The notes under the pieces: generated by a model
The model's database searches: none
What the model was told of the DNA's origin: nothing
Seen by the model: only the letters and a program-made list of their open reading frames with translations
DNA from: Microbulbifer donghaiensis
GTDB lineage: Bacteria; Pseudomonadota; Gammaproteobacteria; Pseudomonadales; Cellvibrionaceae
Assembly: GCF_900129095.1 (NCBI RefSeq)
Contig: NZ_FQVA01000007.1
Span: forward strand, 1-64,000
Direction of reading: 5' to 3'
DNA: 64,000 nt
Shown here: piece by piece, positions 21,901 through 30,388 of the stretch
Layout of the letters: each line of letters begins with the position of its first letter
Position numbering within the stretch: the first letter of the stretch is position 1
Position numbers and translations under genes: made by a program

Positions 21901-22994
21901 GCAATATCGATTTTCTGGCCCGCCTTAGTCCGGCGGAGTGGCGCATAGTGCGCGCCCGTGCAGACGACGGCGAGCGCGGCAGCCTCAGTCTCAGCGGTGC
22001 CGTCACGTTTGTCTCGCCGGCGCCCCCGTCACTGGACTTCGAATTGCGCGCGGATAAGGCGCACCTGCTCAGCACCCCGGCGGTGCGCGGCGCCATCTCG
22101 GGTGCTGTCGCCCTGACGGGTACCACCGAGGATGCGTTGCTGGCCGGCCGCTTGACGCTGCGGCCGCTCGCGGTACAGATAGAGCAGCTGTTCGGCAGCA
22201 GTGTGCCCGAGATTGAAGTCGTCGAAGTGGATGTGGATGGCCCGCAGGTGGAGCGGGCGCCGCCGCTGCTGCAAAAAATGGCCCTGAATATCGAAGTCAT
22301 ACTGGATAAGCAGTCTTACGTGCGCGGCCTGGGCCTGGATTCCCAGTTGCGCGGCAAAGTCGATATCGGCGGCACGGCGGCCAGACCGGATGCTTCAGGC
22401 GAACTGCGAATCGTGCGCGGCAGTTTTGACCTGTTCGGCAAGAAGTTCGAACTGCAGGAGGGCGAGGTAAGGTTCGAAAACAACAAGGCGGCGATTTATG
22501 TCAAGGGGCTGCACGAATACAGCGACGGCGAGATCACCGCGGAAATATCCGGTACTACCGAGGACCTGGATGTCACTTTCAGTTCATCGCCCGCCGCAGC
22601 CCAGGATGAAATCTTCGCGCAACTGCTGTTCGGCAAGTCCCTGACGGACATTTCACCACTTCAGGCGGTGCGCCTGGTCAGTGTGGTGAGGAGTTTGCAG
22701 AGTGGCGGCTCCGTCTTTGATCCCGTGGCCAAGACCCGCGAACTACTCGGGGTCGACACCCTGGATATCGAAACCGAAGAATCTGACGAGGGGGACAAGT
22801 ATGCCCTCAGCCTGGGTAAATACATTACCAATCGTATCTATATCGAATTGCAACGCAGCACGGATCCTCTCAATCCCTGGCAGGCGGAAATGCAGATCGA
22901 GCTGCGCCGCAATCTGAGCCTGGAAATCAAGTCCGCGCAACAAGGCGAAAGCGGCGCCGGCAGTGTGGAGTTGCAGTGGAAGAAGGACTATTAA
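18996..22994 (+). CDS. tamB: TamB, inner-membrane AsmA-like translocation/assembly protein
   Basis: This 1332-residue protein has one N-terminal membrane helix (about residues 29-50) and then a very long repetitive beta-rich body of the bridge-like lipid-transfer type. The C-terminal DUF490/TamB domain is clear: SFDLFGKKFELQEGEVRFEN, then SSSPAAAQDEIFAQLLFGKS and the final NLSLEIKS. It spans the periplasm and docks on TamA. Length is close to the 1250-1350 residues usual for the family. ATG 18996 overlaps the tamA TGA. Confidence 0.93.
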   Translation: MRALAELAAGYVRALGVVLKSLWQSLSGRGSLLLSLFLVFLLALLYLLGTEQGRVSLTRAAIYGAGQLMPELVVQAEGIRSEHLGAWYFSQLKIDYGATTLAQGRDLAVDVDLGALLRNRVDIESVSAAELVVNVDVLNEMLEAQAQATADVADESTEPLSIPETRLGSLRVDRLQVIDKRVPDLPVVSVASSIRYRWRAEAAQLLLEIQELDGAALHLRLEGNEVESSRFVLELSAREKASGFLGRYLQLPEGQALDARGKVSLQQPEENQLLIDIETFSLPLVQHQFSLSGRATATLSPWEIRSDGIRLDVDGSQHRVSGSVSAEQVDAEIDFNQLPVAISQPWQDFLVGGWLSADLSVRGPLSLPSVSGIVDLNSSYRERPLRLQGRVETSDSVIQLESASLEYVDTRLDAEGSVDIGGEAIDLRGEIQRVSVDDIRSLLKALPGTESVEIPEELQGGVDQLTVEAKGPWKNPALNATLKASPSYRQLDASLSAAVKGDLQELTIADFQLLSDRLNINGGGTVAIAKESLDLQLDVEARDFRPARDLGVSAAAGAVLDLRAAVGVTGPWANPQMNAQIQSDGNFRDYRFTLRGGAAGNLDKLVLDQLRLELSAGSGADQFTPEHLRGPQSLIPSKDAEDGKPRPLQNHSRAAEMAEDARRLGRRGVAWLEVDGVIEPKAGRAHGKVAGRNIPLSLAEVAGVELPATLEGQISIDGEFSGPFARPEAQANLLALGNFRGEPWQLRGDVGYGGGRVDLAGVELVWAERNQLSAHGSLNPKELDLEIRGRALLADLDIGLPADIADRGEITLTATAAGSPERPRLAGELRITSEAPGLARQRVEIKPLSLVLNWQTVQRDLQISLAAHHGARQAIDASASLAVAPILEQLLRERAEGERAPPLPLELRSRGSADLSVVAEFVDPEIHAMRGQLNFAISADGTLTKPVLDGSIELQGGSYEHRPSNTRLRNIDFLARLSPAEWRIVRARADDGERGSLSLSGAVTFVSPAPPSLDFELRADKAHLLSTPAVRGAISGAVALTGTTEDALLAGRLTLRPLAVQIEQLFGSSVPEIEVVEVDVDGPQVERAPPLLQKMALNIEVILDKQSYVRGLGLDSQLRGKVDIGGTAARPDASGELRIVRGSFDLFGKKFELQEGEVRFENNKAAIYVKGLHEYSDGEITAEISGTTEDLDVTFSSSPAAAQDEIFAQLLFGKSLTDISPLQAVRLVSVVRSLQSGGSVFDPVAKTRELLGVDTLDIETEESDEGDKYALSLGKYITNRIYIELQRSTDPLNPWQAEMQIELRRNLSLEIKSAQQGESGAGSVELQWKKDY

Positions 22995-23252
22995 TACAGG
23001 ACTTTCAATCCACCTGGCACTTTCGACACCGGGCCGCCGACCGCAGGTTGCAGTCGCGCCAAGTGTCCGACTACTGAGCGGAAGTTGTCTCGCTTCGGTT
23101 GTGGTCTCGTCTGCTCACTTCCTCGTGACGAGTCACTCCCTCAGAGCCGAGACGCTATTGCCCTCGGTACGTGCCTGATTCATTGGTCCCAGTTCTGCGG
23201 TCGAGATCGAGCAATAACCTTGTCCGAAATCGCTGGCTGGGCAGGGGAGTAA

Positions 23253-24320
23253 ATGCACGACACCACTTATTCGCGCCCTCTGACATTTGAGCCGATGCGC
23301 TTTCGGCGGCGGTTGCTGCATGTTTTGCAACGCGGGATGGCCCTTTCCGGAATGGGCGCGGCTTACGTTCGCCGCCGCGGTGTCGACGGCGCGGTGATCC
23401 TGATGTATCACGGCATCACAGACAAGGAGGATGCCAACTGGATCGACCCCAGGTTCGCCGTTCCGGTCACGGTGTTTGAACGCCAAATGCGGTTCCTGGC
23501 CAAAAATCGCAATGTGATTGCACTGCAAGAGTTGTTGTCGCTGATTAAGGCTGGAAACTCGCCGCCGCCGGGCAGCGTGGTGATTACCTTTGACGACGGC
23601 TATCGCAGCGTCTTTACGAAGGCCGCCCCGATTCTCAAGCGCTACCAGCTGCCCGCCACGCTGTACCTGGCCACCGGCCAGGTTTCCCGCGTTGAGGCAC
23701 AGTGGATAGATCGCCTCTACTCGATGTTCAACACACGCAGTCGCGACTTCCTCGAGACCACCGGTGAAAAGCTGGGTAGTGCAAATCTGGACAATCCACT
23801 GGAGGCGCGCTCCGCCTACTACGCGCTGGCGGAGCAGCTGTTGCCGGCCTCTCGCGAGCAGCGCGAGAAAATACTGGGTGGGATTGCCGATGCGCTGCGC
23901 CCGCTAAGACAACCGCCGCCACTGACGCTGACATGGGAAGAAATCCGGCAGATGCGCCGGTTATATCCCGGTATCGAAATCGGTGTGCACACCCGCGATC
24001 ACATTGATCTGACCGCCTGCGAGCCGCAGGATGCCGCGGCAGAAGTGGCGATGTCGGCAGCCGATGTGCAGCGGGAACTCGACATTGCGCCAGCCCACTT
24101 TTCATTCCCGTACGGCCGCTCGAACCCGGCGGCACGGCACGCCGTGATCGCGGCAAATCTCAGCTCGGCTGCCGTTACCGAACCCGCGGTACTGGTTCGC
24201 GCCGGTGGTGATCCCTATGCGCTGCCGCGGCTCTCGGCACCGTCGAACATGGCACTCTTTCCTTTCTATACGAGCGGTGCTTACCCACAGGCTTCGCTGG
24301 AGGTTTTTGGTCGCGCATGA
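23253..24320 (+). CDS. Polysaccharide deacetylase (NodB/CE4 family)
   Basis: The 355-residue protein has the CE4 metal-binding set. The catalytic TFDDGY is near residue 113, the second motif is HTRDH (His-Thr-x-x-His), and MYHGI is near residue 51. It would remove N-acetyl groups from an amino-sugar-containing glycan or its precursor. No clear signal peptide is seen, so it may act in the cytoplasm or be membrane-associated. It overlaps the following glycosyltransferase by four bases (ATGA) and starts a three-gene translationally coupled run. About 258 bases of upstream non-coding sequence hold its promoter; I see no certain boxes. Confidence 0.9.
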   Translation: MHDTTYSRPLTFEPMRFRRRLLHVLQRGMALSGMGAAYVRRRGVDGAVILMYHGITDKEDANWIDPRFAVPVTVFERQMRFLAKNRNVIALQELLSLIKAGNSPPPGSVVITFDDGYRSVFTKAAPILKRYQLPATLYLATGQVSRVEAQWIDRLYSMFNTRSRDFLETTGEKLGSANLDNPLEARSAYYALAEQLLPASREQREKILGGIADALRPLRQPPPLTLTWEEIRQMRRLYPGIEIGVHTRDHIDLTACEPQDAAAEVAMSAADVQRELDIAPAHFSFPYGRSNPAARHAVIAANLSSAAVTEPAVLVRAGGDPYALPRLSAPSNMALFPFYTSGAYPQASLEVFGRA

Positions 24321-25234
24321 ATACACCCAGCGTCAGCGTCGTCATCGTCACCCACAATTCCATTGCCGTGTTGCCCGAGGCGCTGAACTCAATCAGGGCG
24401 TCCTATGAAGCGGGCCTCGTCGCCGAATGTGTGGTGGTGGATAACGCCAGTATCGATGGCACCGCGGACTGGGTGCGCAAGCAGCACGCCTGGTGCCAGC
24501 TGATAGCGGATGGCCGCAATCTCGGCTTCGGTCGCGGCTGCAATGTGGGTATCGAGCGGACCAGCGGATCCTACATCCTGCTGTTGAATCCGGATGCCAC
24601 CTTGCCCCATAAGGATCTGCAGCGGATGGTGGAGTTCCTCGAGGCAAAGCCTCGCGCCGGTGTCGTGGCACCTGCTATCCGCGAACCGGACGGTGAACTG
24701 CAGGCCGCGGGAGGGCTGCTTACGCCGAAGTCGCTGATAAAAAATATGCTCGGTACAGTGGCAGACCCCGAAGTGCGGCCGATACATCCCGGCGATCCGC
24801 CCTTCATAACCAGCTGGGTCTGCGGCGCTGTGGTGCTGTTGAAACGCGAGATGCTGGATCAGATCGGTGGCTTTGATCCGCGGTTTTTCCTGTATTTCGA
24901 GGAAACCGATCTCTGGTGGCGGGCCCGCGAGGCGGGCTGGCAGATCTGGGCGCAGGGTGAAGCGGTGGCAACCCATGAAAATGCCGCCAGTGCTAAGACT
25001 ACCGGACAAGAACTCTACGCCGGCTGTATCGCACAACATTACTTCGAAAGCCGCTTTTATTACCTGTGCAAGCATTTTGGCTGGCCGGCCGCGGCCCTGG
25101 CGGAGCTGGCGGAGATCGGAATCCTGACCGCCAAAGCGGCAGCTCGTTTCGTGCAGCGGCGCCCCGACGATGCGCTGCGCGCGAGGATCAGCGCCCCGAT
25201 ACTGCGAGCGCCCGCCCGGGGGACGGCGTCGTGA
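24317..25234 (+). CDS. Family 2 glycosyltransferase (rhamnosyltransferase-like)
   Basis: This 305-residue inverting GT-A enzyme begins SVSVVIVTHNS. It shows the nucleotide-sugar motifs VVVDNAS.DGT and LLLNPDA, then the acceptor-site EETDLWWRAREAG near residue 195. Sequence style (NLGFGRGCNVGI) is that of WbbL-type rhamnosyl- or galactofuranosyltransferases of surface polysaccharides. The start ATG overlaps the deacetylase stop, and its own stop overlaps the next gene's GTG, so the three are coupled. Confidence 0.9.
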   Translation: MNTPSVSVVIVTHNSIAVLPEALNSIRASYEAGLVAECVVVDNASIDGTADWVRKQHAWCQLIADGRNLGFGRGCNVGIERTSGSYILLLNPDATLPHKDLQRMVEFLEAKPRAGVVAPAIREPDGELQAAGGLLTPKSLIKNMLGTVADPEVRPIHPGDPPFITSWVCGAVVLLKREMLDQIGGFDPRFFLYFEETDLWWRAREAGWQIWAQGEAVATHENAASAKTTGQELYAGCIAQHYFESRFYYLCKHFGWPAAALAELAEIGILTAKAAARFVQRRPDDALRARISAPILRAPARGTAS

Positions 25235-26304
25235 AATACTCAGTGATCACGGCTGCCGAGCTGACGGCCACAGATTTGCAAACCTGGCGGCAACTGCAGC
25301 AAACCACGCCGACGCTGAAAAGCCCGTATTTCTGCCCTGAATTTACTGTTGCGGCCGCCGCAGTGCGGAACGATGTGCGGGTCGCCGTGCTGGAAGAGGG
25401 CGGCACTGCAGTGGGTTTTTTCCCGTTTCAGCGTGGCCCGCTCGGTAAGGGGCGGCCGGTCGGTGGCGCATTGTCGGATTATCACGGCGCCATAGTGGCG
25501 CCGGAGACGGCCTGGTGTGTCGAGGCATTGCTGCGGGCGTGCGGCCTGGCCTACTGGGAGTTTGATCACCTTGTCGCCGAACAGCTCCCGTTCGAGCGCT
25601 ATCACAGCCGCTGGGAAGTATCGCCGGCACTCGATCTGTCCCAGGGATTCGCCGCTTACCGCGACCGGCGTCGCGCCGCGGGCGCTGGGCGTTTCTTTCA
25701 GCTGGAGCGCAAGGCGCGCAAACTCGCGCGGGAGGTCGGTCCCTTGCGGTTTGTCGCGCATACGCGGGACAGCGCGGTGCTGGATCAGGTTTTCCAGTGG
25801 AAGTCAGAGCAGTGCCGGCGCACCGGCGTCGTGGACTTCTTCGCCCACGACTGGGCCAGGGCACTGGTGCAACAGATATGGCAAACGGAAAACTGCCAGT
25901 TTGCCGGACAATTGTCGGCCCTCTACGCCGGAGATCAGCTGGTGGCCACCCATATGGGCATGCGCTCGGCCAGTGTCTGGCACTGGTGGTTTCCCGGCTA
26001 CGAGCGCAAATTTGCCAAGTACTCACCAGGTGGAATCCTGCTGCGCAAAGTGGCCGAAGAAGCGGCGGCGCAGGGGCTGCAACAACTGGATCTGGGCAAG
26101 GGGGACGACGCCTATAAAAACAGTTTTGCCGACTGTGCGAATCCGATAGCCGAGGGGTTTGCCTGGCGCCCATCGCTGGGTCACTCCGTGCGCAGTTTGG
26201 CCAGCAGTGCGGAAGATACTTTGCGTGAAACCAGCTTTATCGAGCCGGCCCGACCGCTGTTGCGGCTGGCAAAGCGCTGGCTGCGCAGACAGCGTTTTGC
26301 GTGA
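25231..26304 (+). CDS. CelD/BcsL-type GNAT acetyltransferase (FemAB-like)
   Basis: The 357-residue protein belongs to the GNAT-related acetyltransferase family found in exopolysaccharide and cellulose loci. Recognisable are FQLERKARKLAREVG, the FFAHDWARALVQQ region, the core VATHMGMRSASVWHWWFPGY, and the C-terminal LDLGKGDDAYKNSF, which is highly conserved in this group. It probably acylates a sugar or lipid-linked intermediate. GTG 25231 overlaps the GT2 stop by four bases; the longer frame from 25066 would overlap the glycosyltransferase by 169 bases and is rejected. Confidence 0.86.
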   Translation: MKYSVITAAELTATDLQTWRQLQQTTPTLKSPYFCPEFTVAAAAVRNDVRVAVLEEGGTAVGFFPFQRGPLGKGRPVGGALSDYHGAIVAPETAWCVEALLRACGLAYWEFDHLVAEQLPFERYHSRWEVSPALDLSQGFAAYRDRRRAAGAGRFFQLERKARKLAREVGPLRFVAHTRDSAVLDQVFQWKSEQCRRTGVVDFFAHDWARALVQQIWQTENCQFAGQLSALYAGDQLVATHMGMRSASVWHWWFPGYERKFAKYSPGGILLRKVAEEAAAQGLQQLDLGKGDDAYKNSFADCANPIAEGFAWRPSLGHSVRSLASSAEDTLRETSFIEPARPLLRLAKRWLRRQRFA

Positions 26305-26504
26305 CCGGTCCTGACGTATCAATTAACAGAAATACATACGGGTTCGTACAGTTTTTACGGAGTGCTGCCGGCGCCGAAAAGCCTCCATACTTATTGAGCA
26401 GGCAGTAGCGTATGTGAGCGAAATACCGCACAGAAATCCGCTGAAAATTTCAGATTGCACTATGCTTTAGCGGAACAATAACAGTGTCGAATTTCCTATA
26501 AATC

Positions 26505-28778
26505 ATGCGCATTGCTTTTCTGACCAGTCAATATCCGGCGACCTCCCATACTTTTATCCGTCGTGAAATCGACGCGCTGCGCGCTGCCGAACTGGATATT
26601 CGCACTTACTCCATTCGCCATCCGAATTCCGGCGAGTGCAGTTCCGAGGAGGAGCAGAGGGAAATCGTTAATACCTGGTATGTCGTTCCTCCGAAATCCG
26701 ATCTACTGTGGGCGCATCTTCGCGGAATTGGTTTTCACCCTTTCGCTTACAGTGGAACTTTTGTTGCAGCGCTGCGTCACCGCGTGCCCGGCATCGCTGC
26801 GCTATCGCGCGCGATTCTGTATTTCGGCGAGGCGATTTACCTGGCGGAGCGTATGCGCGCTGAGCGGGTGGGTCATATTCACAACCATTTCGCCAACCCG
26901 GCAGCGACGGTGGGTTTACTCGCGTCTCGTTATCTGGACCTGCCCTGGAGTCTCACGCTACATGGGATCAGCGAATTCGATTATCCCGCCGGACAACTGT
27001 TACCGGATAAGCTCCGGCATGCAGATTTTGTCGCCTGCGTTGCGCATTTTACGCGCGCGCAGGCGATGCGCATGGTGGAGCCGGAACACTGGTCGAAAAT
27101 GTTTATCAACCGTTGCGGCGTCGATGCAGGAAAAATCGGTGCAACCGGGCTGGTAAAAAGTGCGAACAGCCGTGTGCGGATCCTGTGTGTCGCGAGGCTG
27201 TCGCCGGAAAAAGGGCTGACGGGCCTGCTCCAGGCTGTGCACTCTCTGCTGGAGCGCGGTGTTGAACTGGAGCTGCGTATTGTCGGCGATGGACCCGAGC
27301 GGCAGCGACTGCTCGAGCAGGTGGAGACCCTGGGACTCGGTGAGCGGGTTTCACTGGCGGGGCGTGTGAGCGAAGCGGAGGTTCCCGGGGAGTTGGCCAG
27401 CGCCGATATTTTTGCCATGGGCAGCTTTATGGAAGGGCTCCCGGTGGTGCTGATGGAGGCGCTGGCGCTCGGTGTAGCCTGCGTTGCCCCGCGAGTGGCC
27501 GGTATCCCCGAACTGGTGGAGGACAACGTGACGGGTCTGCTTTTCAGCCCCGGTAACTGGCAGGAGCTGGCTGAGCGGCTGGAGACACTGGCGAAGGATG
27601 CGGCGTTGCGCGAGCGACTTGCGCAGGCGGGGCGAGCGCGCGTTGCTGCCGAATTTGATATCGGCAAGGCCGTACAACCTATCGCCAGCCGCCTTTCGGT
27701 AAGCGCGGCACGGGAGCTGTTGATACCGCGAGAGCGGCGCGGCATCGCCGGAACGGTGAAGCGTCTTGCGCGGGATACCCTGGGCAAGGCACTTGCGATA
27801 AGCGGACGGAGTAGCCCCGCGGCTCGACACGGCGACAACCTTACCGTGGTGACGTTTCACCGCGTTCTCCCGGATGCATTGCGGCGCCAGTATCCCTTCC
27901 CGCGACTGGCGGTAACACCGCAAGAGCTCGACTGGTTTTTAACCTACTTTGCCCGCCACTATAGCTGCGGCACGCTGGCGGAATGCCACCGGCGCTTTGC
28001 GGCGGGCGAGCGGCCCGAGAAGCCGTTACTGGCGATCACCTTTGACGATGGGCAGCGCGACAATTTCGAATACGCATTGCCCGTATTGCAAAAGGCCGGG
28101 CTGCGCGCTTCGTTTTTTGTCCCCACGGGCCACGTCACGCGCGGCGATGCCATCTGGCACGACACTCTCGGTTTTGCCGCACTGGCCGCTGCGCGCTCTA
28201 CAAGTGCGTGGAACGCGTTCGAGCGCCGGCTCGAGCGCTGGTCGCTGCAACTGCCAGCGGGCCCGCGCCCCCTGGATCGGCTGGTAGAGCAGGCCAAGCA
28301 CCTCTCCACCAACGATCGCCGCGAACTGATCGAAGAGCTGCATCGCGCAGTACCCGATGCCGAAGTACCGCCCTGGGCGTTGCTGATGAATGAACCTCAG
28401 TTGCGCCGTGTGCGCGATACGGGCCACGAAGTCGGATCCCACACGATTAACCACGTGATGCTGCCGCAGTGCGCCGTTGATGAGCGGCGGCGTGAGCTGG
28501 AGGAGTCCCGCTCTGTCCTGGAGGGCTGGCTCAATCAGTCGGTGGATTCCTTTTGCTATCCGAACGGCGACTGCGACGACGCCAGTGCGCGGGCCGTCGC
28601 GGAAGCGGGCTATGCCAGGGCCGTGACCACGGCCACGGGGGTCAATACCGCGGAGACCGATCCGACCCGTCTGCAGCGCCATGACCTGGATGCCTTCGAG
28701 GTGCGGGATCAGTTAACCCGAGGCCTATCCAATCCGCTGCTCGCTTTTCGTTTAAGCGGCTGGTTTCCCGGCATGTAA
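26505..28778 (+). CDS. Fusion of family 4 glycosyltransferase and polysaccharide deacetylase
   Basis: This 757-residue protein has two enzymes in one chain. Residues about 1-400 are a GT-B retaining glycosyltransferase: TSQYPATSHTFIRREI at the N-terminus, VARLSPEKGL, and the nucleotide-sugar E-x7-E motif in EGLPVVLMEALALG. Residues about 445-757 are a CE4 deacetylase: TFDDGQRD and HTINH. A linker rich in Arg and Ala joins them. It would add and trim a sugar on the same precursor. It lies 200 bases downstream of the CelD-like gene, with its own AT-rich upstream region, so it may be a second transcription unit of the same glycan locus. Confidence 0.9.
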   Translation: MRIAFLTSQYPATSHTFIRREIDALRAAELDIRTYSIRHPNSGECSSEEEQREIVNTWYVVPPKSDLLWAHLRGIGFHPFAYSGTFVAALRHRVPGIAALSRAILYFGEAIYLAERMRAERVGHIHNHFANPAATVGLLASRYLDLPWSLTLHGISEFDYPAGQLLPDKLRHADFVACVAHFTRAQAMRMVEPEHWSKMFINRCGVDAGKIGATGLVKSANSRVRILCVARLSPEKGLTGLLQAVHSLLERGVELELRIVGDGPERQRLLEQVETLGLGERVSLAGRVSEAEVPGELASADIFAMGSFMEGLPVVLMEALALGVACVAPRVAGIPELVEDNVTGLLFSPGNWQELAERLETLAKDAALRERLAQAGRARVAAEFDIGKAVQPIASRLSVSAARELLIPRERRGIAGTVKRLARDTLGKALAISGRSSPAARHGDNLTVVTFHRVLPDALRRQYPFPRLAVTPQELDWFLTYFARHYSCGTLAECHRRFAAGERPEKPLLAITFDDGQRDNFEYALPVLQKAGLRASFFVPTGHVTRGDAIWHDTLGFAALAAARSTSAWNAFERRLERWSLQLPAGPRPLDRLVEQAKHLSTNDRRELIEELHRAVPDAEVPPWALLMNEPQLRRVRDTGHEVGSHTINHVMLPQCAVDERRRELEESRSVLEGWLNQSVDSFCYPNGDCDDASARAVAEAGYARAVTTATGVNTAETDPTRLQRHDLDAFEVRDQLTRGLSNPLLAFRLSGWFPGM

Positions 28779-28926
28779 TTTTTCTGCCCGGGTTGCCGTG
28801 GTGGCAAAAGCCCGGGCAAAGCTACGGGGCAGTCGTCGCAGCGCGGCTAATTGGATCCCACTAACTACGCGCGGATTTTCGCGGCGCTTTAGTGCAGGGA
28901 CAGGAACGTCTGACAGGGAGGGAACT

Positions 28927-29607
28927 ATGCAATATTCCGCCATACTGCTTGCCGCCGGTTTTTCACGGCGATTTGGCAGTGACAAACGCTTGGCCAACGT
29001 AAACGGAGATCCGATGCTGTTGGCTAGCGTGCGTAATTTACAGTCGGCGATCGCAGGGATGTCGAGTGTCGACCTGCAGATCGTGGTCCGGGCGCAGGAC
29101 TCGATAGTGACGTCGATGCTGGCTAATATCGTCAAGAAGCATCCGGACAGCCTGCTCCAGGCGCCCGCCTGGCCGGTGGGGCTGGGTGTGAGCATTGCCG
29201 CCGGCGTGAATGCGTTGCTGGCGCGGGGGTGCCGGCCCGATGCGGTGGCGATTTGTCTGGCGGATATGCCCTTCGTAAAGCCCGACACCCTGCGCAGACT
29301 TATGTATGGGGTCAGGCCAAACAGTATCTGCGTACCGCTCTATGAAGGCAGGCGCGGACATCCGATAGTTTTCGGAAAAAAATTCTTTCCCGAATTGACA
29401 AAGCTGCGGGGCAGACGCGGTACGGAAAAGATTCTGCGCGCACATTCGGACTCCATACGGGAATTGGTTGTCGACGATCCTGGCGTTATCCTGGATTTCG
29501 ATCGTCCGGAGGATTTTTTCCTGACAGCGCAGCCGGATCTAATCGGTAGAATTTACGCAGCTCGCGGTACAAAAGGGGATGTGCCTGTTGCAGCGCAGCG
29601 GGGATAA
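28927..29607 (+). CDS. MobA/MocA-like nucleotidyltransferase
   Basis: The 226-residue protein carries the signature LLAAGFSRRFGSDKRL, close to the LAAGxSxRxGxxK nucleotide-binding loop of MobA/MocA/IspD-type enzymes. It also has CLADMPFVKPDTLRRL, the second conserved block of molybdenum cofactor cytidylyl- or guanylyltransferases. Without molybdoenzyme genes nearby the substrate is unclear. ATG 28927 has GGGAGGGA upstream. Its 3' end overlaps the convergent mtfA gene by 122 bases. Confidence 0.87.
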   Translation: MQYSAILLAAGFSRRFGSDKRLANVNGDPMLLASVRNLQSAIAGMSSVDLQIVVRAQDSIVTSMLANIVKKHPDSLLQAPAWPVGLGVSIAAGVNALLARGCRPDAVAICLADMPFVKPDTLRRLMYGVRPNSICVPLYEGRRGHPIVFGKKFFPELTKLRGRRGTEKILRAHSDSIRELVVDDPGVILDFDRPEDFFLTAQPDLIGRIYAARGTKGDVPVAAQRG

Positions 29608-30346
29608 CGAAAAAGCTTTCCGTCGCTACCGCAAAAAATTCCGCCGGTGACTCAGCCCCATAGAAATCGAGTACCGGCGGTGTTCCTGCCCAGGGATCAC
29701 CGTTTACCGCGCGCTCGCGCAGGCGAAAAAATTCCGCACCGAGCACCGCGGCCCAGTTTTCACCTTCACCGGCACTCTCGAACAGTGGGCGCCCATCGTA
29801 GTAGCCGTCTTCCTCATCAATTTTGTGTGCAAACTCATGTAGCGCTACATTGCGTCCCTTTTCCGGCCGCAACAGGTCTTCCTCGAGATCCGCCCAGGAC
29901 AGCACCACGGGCCCGCGATAGTGGGCCTCACCCTCGCGGGCGCTGTGGCCGGTGGTTTCGATATAGCCGTCGCGATGGGTTTCGGTGGCGACGTAGGTGT
30001 CGGGGTAGAGGAGTATGGAGTAAAGATTGGGGTAGCAGCGGTTCTCGCGGCCCAACAGTAACAGGCAAGCGTGAGCGGCGACGCCAACGCGCATTCTTTC
30101 CGTGACCCGGAGCCCGTCACAGCCGACGAATTCCTTGTCGTGGAGGAACAGCGCCACATTGGCCTGTAGCTCCCGTTGCTGCGCGGCGGGCAGTTGAGGG
30201 TAGAGGAGGAGTGTATCCGCCAACAGCTGCCGCTGTTCGCTGTTCAGCGGCTTGGAGCGCAGATAGCGGCTGCGCCAAGTTCGGTAGTAGTGGGGGACCA
30301 CCCAGAGAAGGATTGCGAGCAGGATGATCACCAGGAACGTGGTCAT
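29486..30346 (-). CDS. mtfA: MtfA family zinc metallopeptidase (M90)
   Basis: This 286-residue protein has one N-terminal hydrophobic helix (TTFLVIILLAILLWVV) and the zinc motif HEFAH (His170, Glu171, His174) followed by KIDEEDG, the diagnostic MtfA sequence. E. coli MtfA binds the Mlc repressor and has peptidase activity; here the membrane helix suggests a tethered form. Family similarity runs to about RKFYRLDPAAL, so the last 15 residues are an extension that overlaps the opposite gene. It follows the TonB-like gene by 42 bases on the same strand. Confidence 0.9.
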   Translation of the reverse strand: MTTFLVIILLAILLWVVPHYYRTWRSRYLRSKPLNSEQRQLLADTLLLYPQLPAAQQRELQANVALFLHDKEFVGCDGLRVTERMRVGVAAHACLLLLGRENRCYPNLYSILLYPDTYVATETHRDGYIETTGHSAREGEAHYRGPVVLSWADLEEDLLRPEKGRNVALHEFAHKIDEEDGYYDGRPLFESAGEGENWAAVLGAEFFRLRERAVNGDPWAGTPPVLDFYGAESPAEFFAVATESFFVIPAALQQAHPLLYRELRKFYRLDPAALSGKNPPDDRNPG

Positions 30347-30388
30347 AAATCGGCCGAAGTGCGTTGTCGTGGAATCGAAGAGACGATT

